Assembly (NCBI RefSeq): GCF_013204845.1
Contig: NZ_JABMKY010000013.1
Span: 124,001-188,000, forward strand
Source: Paenibacillus qinlingensis
GTDB lineage: Bacteria > Bacillota > Bacilli > Paenibacillales > NBRC-103111
Length of the DNA stretch: 64,000 bases
Direction of reading: 5' to 3'
The position numbers were made by a program, and so were the translations under genes. How positions within the stretch are numbered: the first letter of the stretch is position 1; every line of letters begins with the position of its first letter. The notes beneath the pieces were generated by a model. It worked only from the letters and a program-made list of their open reading frames with translations. It had not been told where the DNA came from and did not search any database. Below are positions 27,022-36,800 of this stretch, piece by piece.

Positions 27022-27504
27022 ATGGAACGTGGATCAACACTCTTTTTAAAGATAGCTGTTATTCTTATGGGAATCCCAGTGCTTGCTTTGTGCATATTTG
27101 CAGTGCCTGAGATTGCGAATTTTGCAGTAGAATTATATCCAGATCATACGTATTTGAAATATCTCTTTATTAGCGATTTGTATGCCTCGGCGATACCTTT
27201 TTATATTGCTCTGTACCAAACCTTTAAGCTTTTAGGTTATATTGACAAGAACAAAGCTTTCTCGGAATTATCTGTTCGTGTCTTAAAGACAATTAAACTC
27301 TGTGCAATCACAATCAGCGGCTTATATGTGTTAGGGCTGCCACTGTTTTATCTCCTTGCGGAAAGAGACGATGCCCCAGGTATAATAGTAATCGGAATGG
27401 TCATGGTTTTTGCTTCTATGGTGATTGCCGTTTTTGCTGCTGTTCTCCAGAAGCTTTTAAAAGAGGCTATTGATATAAAATCTGAAAATGATTTGACGGT
27501 CTGA
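27022..27504 (+). CDS. DUF2975 membrane protein (YoaS-like)
   Basis: Membrane protein of about 160 residues with four predicted helices (FLKIAVILMGIPVLALCIFA; YASAIPFYIALYQ; IKLCAITISGLYVLGLPLFY; IVIGMVMVFASMVIAVFAAV). The conserved YIDKNKAFSELSVRVLKTIK loop is typical of DUF2975. The ATG at 27022 with GAGGGG 7 nt upstream is preferred over the GTG at 27007. It is followed 10 nt later by a YozG-like XRE gene, the same pairing as yoaS-yozG in B. subtilis. The function is unknown; a membrane partner for the small regulator is plausible. Confidence 0.85.
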   Translation: MERGSTLFLKIAVILMGIPVLALCIFAVPEIANFAVELYPDHTYLKYLFISDLYASAIPFYIALYQTFKLLGYIDKNKAFSELSVRVLKTIKLCAITISGLYVLGLPLFYLLAERDDAPGIIVIGMVMVFASMVIAVFAAVLQKLLKEAIDIKSENDLTV

Positions 27505-27514
27505 GGTGAATAAC

Positions 27515-27733
27515 ATGGCGATAATTATTAATATTGATGTGATGTTGGCGAAGAGAAAAATGAGCGTAACTGAGCTTGCGGAGAGAGTTGGAATCACAAT
27601 GGCTAATCTTTCTATACTGAAAAATGGGAAGGCCAAAGCAATTCGATTATCAACGTTAGAGGCGATTTGTAAGGCTTTGGATTGTCAACCCGGTGATGTT
27701 CTAGAATATCGTGAGGACGGTACGCCTGAGTAG
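27515..27733 (+). CDS. YozG-like XRE-family regulator
   Basis: A 72-residue helix-turn-helix protein: IINIDVMLAKRKMSVTELAE, VGITMANLSILKNGKAKAIR, then LEAICKALDCQPGDVLEY. This is the compact Cro/CI type that regularly accompanies DUF2975 membrane proteins. GAGGTGA precedes the ATG at 27515; an in-frame GTG at 27506 is less well placed. Gaps of 10 nt upstream and 13 nt downstream indicate a three-gene operon. The regulated gene is unknown and may be the operon itself. Confidence 0.88.
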   Translation: MAIIINIDVMLAKRKMSVTELAERVGITMANLSILKNGKAKAIRLSTLEAICKALDCQPGDVLEYREDGTPE

Positions 27734-27746
27734 AGGAGGAATAGCC

Positions 27747-28994
27747 ATGAATAGTACCAATCTGATTATTGATAATATCGGGGACCCCCAAGAGCTGGAG
27801 AGAATGTTTAGAGAAGAACCGGAGGCATTTAAAAAGTCATTCACATACGCGTGGGAACAGAATCCGGATTCACAGGTACTTGGCGTGTGGTACCAAAGGT
27901 TGTATTTCAAGGAAAAGATACATACCGAGAAAGCTTCCTTATTTCAAAAAGATTTCATATCCATGGGGATATTAGCCATTCTGGCCGGGATCACGACAAG
28001 AATTCTTTTTCATTTTGCCGATGATAATACGATAGCCCCAATTAATATTGTACTCGCTATTCTTCTCTTCATTGCGACCTATTTTGTAACCAATAATGTT
28101 CCGAATAAAAAGATTCGTTACACCCTTGCATTATCTTTCCTCGTCTCCGGGGTATTTCTGAATCTGTTGCCAGTAGAGTGGACCGACAGTATCATTCTGG
28201 CTTATATACACCTTCCCATATTTTTATGGGTAGTCGTAGGGCTTGCATTTACAGGAAATGAATATGGCAGAGGCAGCTCACGATTAGCCTATCTTAAATT
28301 TAATGGAGAACTCGCTATACTTTACGCCTGTATGGCCATTAGCGGAATGCTGCTAACAGGTTTAACAATGCAGTTATTTAAATTTGTAGGCATGGATATA
28401 TCTGAATTTTATTTCGAAAATGTCGTTATATTTGGTGCTGCCGCGCTCGCTATTGTGGCTGTATACCTCGTATCTAGAAACCTTAAGCTTGCTAAAAATA
28501 TAGCCCCTTATATTGCCAAAATTTTTAGTCCGCTTGTTCTGGTAACCTTGTTGGCCTATCTCATAACGGTAATTGTGGTCGGAAAAAATCCATTCTTGGA
28601 CCGAGATTTCCTCTTGTCTTTTAACGGAGTACTTCTTGCTGTATTGGCCGTCACCATATTCTCTATAACCGAAAGCGGCAAAGAAGAGAAGAAGAACATT
28701 TCGGATTATATTAATTTTGCTCTGATTGTCCTTGCTCTGGTCATCGACAGTGTGGCTTTATCCGCTATTGTGTTCAGGCTTTCTTCTTACGGGATATCCC
28801 CTAACAGACTAGCAGTTCTAGGCGTAAACATCCTGATTTGGGCCAATCTCATTTGGATTATGCTTTCCTATCTGCGATTTCTACAAAACAAAACGGGACC
28901 GTCGGCTATCCAGGATACCGTTACGAAGTATTTGCCAATCTACGGACTATGGGCAGCATTCGTTTCCTTTACGTTTCCTTTGTTTTTTAATTAA
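27747..28994 (+). CDS. DUF4153-like polytopic membrane protein
   Basis: A 415-residue membrane protein with an N-terminal soluble segment of about 60 residues (DPQELERMFREEPEAFKKSF) and roughly ten to eleven hydrophobic helices. The segment YGISPNRLAVLGVNILIW resembles the conserved region of DUF4153 proteins. The ATG at 27747 is preceded by GAGGAGG. It is the third gene of the operon with the DUF2975 and XRE genes, and a terminator follows. No enzymatic motif is seen; the family call is tentative. Confidence 0.7.
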   Translation: MNSTNLIIDNIGDPQELERMFREEPEAFKKSFTYAWEQNPDSQVLGVWYQRLYFKEKIHTEKASLFQKDFISMGILAILAGITTRILFHFADDNTIAPINIVLAILLFIATYFVTNNVPNKKIRYTLALSFLVSGVFLNLLPVEWTDSIILAYIHLPIFLWVVVGLAFTGNEYGRGSSRLAYLKFNGELAILYACMAISGMLLTGLTMQLFKFVGMDISEFYFENVVIFGAAALAIVAVYLVSRNLKLAKNIAPYIAKIFSPLVLVTLLAYLITVIVVGKNPFLDRDFLLSFNGVLLAVLAVTIFSITESGKEEKKNISDYINFALIVLALVIDSVALSAIVFRLSSYGISPNRLAVLGVNILIWANLIWIMLSYLRFLQNKTGPSAIQDTVTKYLPIYGLWAAFVSFTFPLFFN

Positions 28995-29025
28995 TGCTAG
29001 GGAAGAATTGAATAGGATTGTTAGA

Positions 29026-29057
29026 GCAGGCTGCCGGTAGATCCGTGGCCTGTTTTT
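29026..29057 (+). terminator. Intrinsic terminator
   Basis: GCAGGC pairs with GCCTG, with a G/C-rich partially pairing interior, and TTTTTT follows. Confidence 0.65.
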
Positions 29058-29200
29058 TAATTCAATGGAATTGGTTGGTATTTCCGATTATTCTACATTT
29101 TGCAACAAACTCGGAAAGGAGTATAAGTTGATTTTGTCGAATATTTTTATATCCAGCTAGGAAAGAAATTATTAAATTTACAGCTAAGAGGTGAACGTGA

Positions 29201-30667
29201 GTGCCATACGTACCGACTGATCAAGATACCTTGTATTATGAATTTCATCAAGTGAGCGGCAGCGATCAGCCGGTAGAAACGATAGTTATGATCCACAGCT
29301 TGGGAACCAATCTGAGTATTTGGAACTGGATGATACCTTATCTTCAATCCCGCTACAATATTCTCGTTTATGATGTTAGAGGTCACGGCAGCAGTCGACA
29401 GAACGACGCGGAAGTCATCACATGGCGATTGCTTTGCGACGACTTGGCCGGCCTTCTTGCGTATAAACAAATTGATCGATTTCATCTCGTCGGTCACGGG
29501 ATGGGGGGTTACATCGGACTGGAATTTGTTCGGGAATATCCGGCAAGGGTGCTATCGCTTTGTTTGCTTTCCGTACCTCTTTATTATCCGGTTAAGGTAA
29601 TGCCGATTTTGTCAGGCGATCGGCAACAAGTCATTCGAGAGACTAACTCGATCATGCCTGTTGCTGAACGCTTGCTGAGTGCGGCTTGCCATCTTGTTAC
29701 ACCGAGCAAACAAGCGTTATTATATGAAGCATATAGCCAAGTTTCCTACCAACACTATATTCAAATTAGAGATTTGATTACAGCCTACATCTCTGCACAA
29801 GAGATTAGAGGTGTTGAGCTTCCTGTGCTTTTTTTGGGTGGGGAATACGATAGGCTTTTCCCTCCGAGTGTGCTTGCGTTAGGGACAATTTTGCTTCAGA
29901 ACTACCGTTTTTTAGTCGTATCCGACGCTGCTAATGCCCTTCAACTGGATCAACCGGTTGTTGTAGCGAACTGGATCGACGAGCATATTCGAAAAGCGGG
30001 CGATTCTCCCGACGTTCGTGTGGTAGAGAAGTTGTCCGCGCATATGCAAAATCAAATCAAAGATTTTGTGGAACAGGTTCGCCAGCAGCATGAAACTTCC
30101 ACTGCATTGGAAGTCGAAGTCATGGGCACGTTTCGAGTAACGGTCAACCGACAAATTGTTTTAGGGGAATGGAATCAGCGATACGCCAAAAGATTGCTCG
30201 TCTATTTGGTGTTCCACCCTTCCGTCACCCGAGAGCAGCTATGCGATGCTTTGTGGCCGGAAGCGGAATTGTCCAGCGCGAAGAACAGGCTTCGCGTATC
30301 GCTTAGCTATTTGAAAAGCTTGCTGGATAAGCACGTGGACGTAGCTAACCCTCTCCTCGTTGCGGACCGAGAGTACGTTTATTTGCGCGGCAACATCAAG
30401 TGCGATTTGTTGGATCTGCTGGAAAAGCTGCAAACGACCATCGATGAGCCGGATAGGGAACGGAAAGTACTGCTCAGCCGGGAAATTCTAGAGAAAACTG
30501 CGTACCCTTTCGCCATGGGTATCTTCGACAATTGGTTGCTTGCATGTGTTGAGAAGGTGGAACATAAACTGGAAGAGCTTGCTCGCTGGACGGCGGACTA
30601 CTTTCGACATAATAATGATTTGCGGCAGTCAGAAAGGTATATGAAATTCGTTGACCGATTTATATAA
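29201..30667 (+). CDS. Pseudo-alpha/beta-hydrolase fused to SARP-type DNA-binding domain
   Basis: Putative transcription factor of 488 residues. Residues 20-262 follow an alpha/beta-hydrolase fold: oxyanion region MIHSLGTNLSIWNW, DVRGHGSS, elbow VGHGMGG and acid loop LGGEYDRLFPP. The nucleophile position is Gly100 (codon GGG) instead of Ser, and the expected catalytic His is Asn245 (SDAANALQLDQP); only Asp217 remains, so hydrolysis is not expected. Residues about 303-380 form a SARP/OmpR-like winged helix (LEVEVMGTFRVTVN, YAKRLLVYLVFHPSVTREQL, LWPEAELSSAKNRLRVSLSY), and a short helical BTAD-like tail follows. The GTG at 29201 has AGAGGTGA 6 nt upstream. It lies just before the giant SLH protein gene. 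A ligand-sensing role for the dead hydrolase is inference. Confidence 0.85.
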   Translation: MPYVPTDQDTLYYEFHQVSGSDQPVETIVMIHSLGTNLSIWNWMIPYLQSRYNILVYDVRGHGSSRQNDAEVITWRLLCDDLAGLLAYKQIDRFHLVGHGMGGYIGLEFVREYPARVLSLCLLSVPLYYPVKVMPILSGDRQQVIRETNSIMPVAERLLSAACHLVTPSKQALLYEAYSQVSYQHYIQIRDLITAYISAQEIRGVELPVLFLGGEYDRLFPPSVLALGTILLQNYRFLVVSDAANALQLDQPVVVANWIDEHIRKAGDSPDVRVVEKLSAHMQNQIKDFVEQVRQQHETSTALEVEVMGTFRVTVNRQIVLGEWNQRYAKRLLVYLVFHPSVTREQLCDALWPEAELSSAKNRLRVSLSYLKSLLDKHVDVANPLLVADREYVYLRGNIKCDLLDLLEKLQTTIDEPDRERKVLLSREILEKTAYPFAMGIFDNWLLACVEKVEHKLEELARWTADYFRHNNDLRQSERYMKFVDRFI

Positions 30668-30696
30668 GTTGTATGCGAACACATATAAGTAAGTAG

Positions 30697-30728
30697 CCCT
30701 CGATTTCAAGTGAAATCGGGGGTTTTTC
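30697..30728 (+). terminator. Intrinsic terminator after the SARP fusion gene
   Basis: CCCTCGATTTC pairs with GAAATCGGGGG around AAGT, and TTTTT follows. It separates the regulator transcript from the surface-protein gene. Confidence 0.85.
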
Positions 30729-30841
30729 GTTGTGCGAGGCTCGCTCTCCCAGATTAATGATAGCGTAACGGTCGTTTTGATAGAATGTTTGGAGCTAATG
30801 AGAGATTAGGAGATTGTTACGGTATAGGGGAGATGGGTTAG

Positions 30842-33800
30842 ATGATGCAAAGGATAAAGCACAATCGGAACAAAGGTGTATATGGTATGTGTTTGAAAAG
30901 TATTCTGGTAATTGCAATTGTCGTGCAGTTGTTTGGCTTTACGGGCATTCATTCGGCGCGAGCGGGTAATATGTGGTCGAACTTGGGAACGGGACTTAGC
31001 AGCTCGTACGTACGTTCGATTGCAATATCAGGTACAGACTTATATGCAAGTGGGAATTTCACAACAGCGGGCGGTAATCCGGCAAATCATATAGCGAAAT
31101 GGAACGGAAGTCAGTGGTCCAACCTGGGTACAGGCCTTAATAGCTTTGTCTTTGCGGTAGCCACATCGGGATCTGATGTATATGCAGGTGGAATTTTTAG
31201 CACAGCAGGCGGCAACTCGGCTAATACGATAGCGAAGTGGAACGGGAGCAATTGGTCCAGCCTGGGCACGGGTACTAACGGTACTGTATATGCGATAGCT
31301 GTGTCGGGTACAGATGTATACGTAGCCGGGAGTTTCACTACAGCGGGCGGTATTACTGCCAATAATATAGCGAAATGGGACGGAACCAGATGGTCCAGCC
31401 TGAGCACGGGCTTTAGCAATGCTGTATATGCACTAGCGGTGTCAGGTTCGAATGTTTACGCAGCAGGGAGTTTTAGTACAGCCGGCGGCACATCGGCTGT
31501 TCGTATAGCGAAGTGGAACGGGACTAGTTGGTCTAATTTAGGCACGGGCTTGAACGGAGATGCATATGCGCTAACTGTATCGGGCAGCAACGTATACGTA
31601 GGTGGCAATTTCAGTACAGCGGGAGGCAGTACGGCAAATCGCATTGCGAAATGGGACGGAAGTAGTTGGTCTAGTCTTGGCGCGGGTCTGGATAACACAG
31701 TAAGTGCAATAGCGGTATCGGGAAACACCGTATATGCAGGTGGTGGATTCGCAACAGCAGGCGGCGGATCGGCAAATCGCATCGCGAAATGGGATGGCAG
31801 CACCTGGTCAAGCTTGGGTGGTGGTTTAAACAACCCTGTTAATGCAATTACCGTATCGGGAAGCACCTTATATGCAGGAGGATCTTTCACTACAGCAGGC
31901 GGTAACTCGGCTAACCTTATAGCAAAATGGGGTGATGCTGCTACGATTACTTATAACAGCAATGGAGGTTCGCCCGTGAGCAGCCAGAGTGTAGCTTACG
32001 GAGATATAGCAACCGAACCGACTCTTCCGCCAACGAAGGCAGGATATACGTTTGCAGGCTGGTTCAGCGATAGCGGATTGAACATAGCATACGATTTCGC
32101 AGCATCCGTTAAAGCAGATTTGACACTTCATGCGAAGTGGACCGTCATGACAGCAACACCTGTGATAACCGGCACCGTACGTGCAGGAGATACGAGCGTA
32201 ACGGGTACGGCAGCAGCCGAAGCGAGTATCATACTTAGCGTAAATGGAATACCGGCGACACCGACAACCGCAACAGGCGGTAACTGGATTGTTCCCGGTC
32301 TGACACTAGCCTCAGGCGATCTGATTAGCGTAACTGCACAGTCAGCAGGTGAGACCGTAAGTGATGCTGCAACGACAACCGTAGCGCCTGCGGCTGCAAA
32401 CATCACAGCATTTGATGCTATTGGAGAAGTAGCAGCAGGGACGGCGGGAACAGCAACTTATGCCAATGCAGGTGAAGTATCAGTAGCGTTGTTGGCAAGT
32501 CATGCGAATGTAACGGCAGATGGCGGCGTGATTACGGTGCCGGTAATGGGATGGGTGGATACGGATAGCTACAATTCAGCTGTTGCGGGTAGATATACAT
32601 TTACGGCAACGTTAGGGAGTTTGCCGGCTAACACAACGAATACAAGTGGGTTAACAGCGACAGTTGAAGTAGTCGTGGCGCCAGTGATTACCAACATCAC
32701 AGTATTTGATGCTATTGGGGATGTATCAGCAGGGATGGTAGGAACAGTTGATTATGCAAATGCAGGTGAAGTATCGGCAGCGTTGTTGGCAAGTCATTCG
32801 ACAGTAACGGCTGAGGGCGGCGCGATTACGGTACCGGTAACGGGATGGTTGGATACGGATAGCTATAATCCGGCAGTAGCAGGCAACTATACATTCACGG
32901 CAACGTTAGGAAGTTTGCCGGCGAATACAACCAAAACAACTGGGTTAACAGCGACTGTTGAAGTGGTCGTGTCGCCAGTGATTTCCAACATCACAGCATT
33001 TGATGCTATTGGGGATGTAGCAGTAGGGACGGCGAGTGCAGCAACTTATGCAAACGCAGGAGAAGTATCGACAGCGTTGTTAGCAAGCCATGCTACTGTA
33101 ACCGCAAACGGCGGAACGATCATGGTGCCGGTAACGGCATGGTTAGATACGGATGGATATAATTCAGCAGTAGCAGGCAGCTATACATTTACGGCAACGC
33201 TAGGAAGCCTGCCAGCCAACACAACCAATACGGACAACTTAACAGCGAAAGTTGAAGTTGTCATATCCCCAGTGATTACCAATATCACAGCATTTGATGC
33301 TATTGGGGATGTAGCAGCGGGGATGGCGGGTGCAGCAACTTATGCAAATGCAGGTGAAGTATCAGCAGCGTTGTTGGCAAGTCATTCGACAGCAACGGCT
33401 GAGGGCGGCGCGATTACGGTGCCGGTAACGGGATGGTTGGATACGGACAGTTATAATCCAACAGTAGCGGGTAGTTATACATTCACGGCAACGTTAGGAA
33501 GTTTGCCGTCAAACAAAACCAATACGGACAACTTAACAGCGAAAGTTGAAGTAGTTGTGTCGCCAGTGATTACGAACATTACTGTCTTTGATGTCATTGG
33601 AGATGTAGCAGCGGGGACGGCTGGTGCAGCAACCTACGCAAACGCAGCTGAAGTAACAGCCGCGTTGTTAGCAAGCCATGCGACAGTAACGGCAGATGGC
33701 AGTGCGATTACTGTACCGGTAACGGGATGGATGGATAGGGATAGCTACAATTCAGCAGTAGCGGGTAGTTATACATTTACGGCAACGTTAGGGAGTTTGC

Positions 33801-36800
33801 CGGCTAACACAACCAATTCAACGGGGTTAACGGCGACAGTTGAAGTAGTTGTGTCACCAGTGATTACCAACATCACAGCATTTGATGCTATTGGGGATGT
33901 AGCAGCGGGGAGGGCGGGTGCAGCAACCTACGCAAACGAAAGTGAAGTAACAGCCGCGTTGTTAGCAAGCCATGCTACAGTAACCGCAAACGGCGGTACA
34001 ATTACGGTGCCGGTAACGGGATGGTTAGATACTGATGGATATAATCCATCAGTAGCAGGCAGCTATACATTCACGGCAACGTTAGGAAGTTTGCCAGCCA
34101 ACACAACCAATACGGACAACTTAACAGCGAAAGTTGAAGTTGTCATGTCACCAGTGATTACCAACATCACAGCATTTGATGCTATTGGAGATGTAGCAGC
34201 GGGGACGGCTGGTGCAGCAACCTACGCAAACGCAGGTGAAGTAACAGCCGCGTTGTTAGCAAGCCAAGCTACTGTAACCGCAAACGGCGGTACGATCACG
34301 GTTCCGGTAACGGGATGGTTGGATACGGACAGTTATAGCCCAGCAGTTGCGGGTAGCTATACATTCACGGCAACGTTAGGAAGTTTGCCGTCAAACACAA
34401 CCAATACAGGCGGCTTAACGGCGACAGTTGAAGTAGTTGTGTCACCAGTGATTACGAACATTAGTGTCTTTGATGCTGTTGGAGATGTAGCAGCAGGTAC
34501 AGCGGGTTCAGCCATCTATGCTAATGCAAGTGAAGTAACAGCGGCGTTGTTAGCAAGCCATGCAACTGTAACCGCAGAAGGCGGCGCGATTACGGTACCG
34601 GTAACGGCATGGTTGGATACGGATAGCTACAATTCAGCAGTAGCGGGTAGCTATACATTTACGGCAACGTTAGGAAGTTTGCCGTCAAACATAACCAATA
34701 CAGGCGGCTTAACGGCGACAGTTGAAGTAGTTGTGTCACCAGTGATTACCAATATCGCAGCATTTGACGCAATTGGGGATATTTCTGCAGGTGCGGCGGG
34801 CACAGCCACCTATGCAAACGCAGGAGAAGTATCGGTAGCGTTGTTAGCAAGCCATGCTACTGTAACGGCAAGCGGCGGTTCGATTATGGTGCCAGTAACG
34901 GGATGGATGGATACGGATAGCTACAATTCAGCAGTAGCGGGTAGCTATACATTTACGGCAACGTTAGGGAGTTTGCCGGCTAACACAACGAATACAAGTG
35001 GGTTAACAGCGACAGTTGAAGTTGTCATGTCACCAGTGATTACCAATATCACAGCATTTGATGCTATTGGGGATGTAGCAGCGGGGAGGGCGGGTGCAGC
35101 AACCTACGCAAACGCAGGTGAAGTGGAAACATCGTTGTTAGCAAGCCATGCTACAGTAACCGCAAACGGCGGTACGATTACAGTGCCAGTAACGGGATGG
35201 ATGGATAAAGACAGCTATAATCCAGCAGTAGCAGGCAGTTATACATTCACGGCAACGTTAGGAAGTTTGCCGGCGAATACAACTAATACAGGCGGCTTAA
35301 CGGTGACAGTTGAAGTAGTTGTGTCGCCAGTGATTACGAACATTACTGTCTTTGATGTTATTGGGGATGTAGCAGCCGGGGCTGCGGGAGCGGCCATATA
35401 TGCCAACGCAGGTGAAGTGGCATCATCGTTGTTAGCAAGCCATGCGACTGTAACCGCAAACGGCAGCACCATCACGGTGCCGGTAACGGCATGGTTAGTT
35501 ACGGACAGTTATAACCCAGCAGTTGCGGGTAGTTATACATTCACGGCAACGTTAGGAAGTTTGCCGGCTAACACAACAAATACAGGCGGCTTAACAGCGA
35601 CGGTAGAGGTTGTCGTTGCACCAGTGATTACCAACATCACAGCATTTGATGGTATTGGGGAAATAGCAGCGGGGACGGCGGGTGTAGCAACCTACGCAAA
35701 CGCAGGTGAAGTGGCAACAGCGTTGTTAGCGAACCGTACAACAGTAACCGCAAACGGCGGCACCATCACGGTGCTGGTAACGGCATGGTTAAATACAGAC
35801 AACTACAACCCGTCAGTAGCAGGCAGCTATACATTCACAGCAGCGCTAGGAAGCCTGCCAGCTAACACAACTAATACGCATAACTTAACAGCGACAGTCG
35901 AAGTCGTTGTAGCAACACCTCCACTTTCGCAAACTGGCGGCGGTGAAGGGAGTGGAAATACAGCAACACCTATAATCGACAACACAGTAACCTCAACAGA
36001 TGGTACATTAACGCTCCCTGTTGGTAAAAGAGGTATTGTTAGCTTGGAAGATGAGGTAATTGTCTCAATTCCGACCGAGGCTACAGACAAAGAGCTACGA
36101 TTAACGATAGTTAAAGTGTTAGATACACAGCCGCTGCTGACGAATAAAAAAGTTCTAGCGAGTCCGATTTTTGAAATTTCGAAAAACTTCACTGAGAACT
36201 TTAGTAAACCGGTCACACTAACTTTTACATTCGATAAGGCAAAATTGAGTAGTGAACAAACGGTAGCTGTATGTTATTTTGATGAAGTGAAGAAAGAGTG
36301 GGTCGAAGTTCCTGGCGGTAAGATCAACGGAAATCACATTGTTGTAGAAGTCAATCACTTTACAAAATATGGGGTGTTTATTGTGGAGGAAGTGGCAATG
36401 GTGCCAACGAATCCAACTATAAACATAAGCGATATTGCTGGACACTGGGCAGAAGCAAACATCAAGCAAGCAATAAGTAGTGGAATCGTCGATGGTTATC
36501 CGGAAGGAAGGTTTGCGCCAGATCAGACAGTAACGCGTGAAGAATTTGCCGTGATGCTGATGAATACGTTGAAAATGCAAGGTGAAGGAGCAACACTGAC
36601 TTTCAAAGATGCAGCGATGATTAGATCTTGGGCGCAGCAAGCAGTTGCGCATGCTGTACAATCAGGGATTATTCAAGGTTATGAGGATGGCACATTCCGT
36701 CCGGACGTAGAAATTATACGCACGGAGATGGCAATGATGATAGCAAAAGCGATGGGTGAGCAATCATTAGCGGAGAGTATGACAACAGGCTTCACCGATG

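Noticed and set aside
31111..32406. Long open frames on the minus strand opposite the surface-protein repeats
   Set aside because: They are by-products of the repeated codon pattern (rich in Pro, Val and Ala) and lack ribosome sites.
32399..35926. CRISPR-like regular repeats
   Set aside because: Period is 294 bp, units are protein-coding in frame, and there are no unique spacers.
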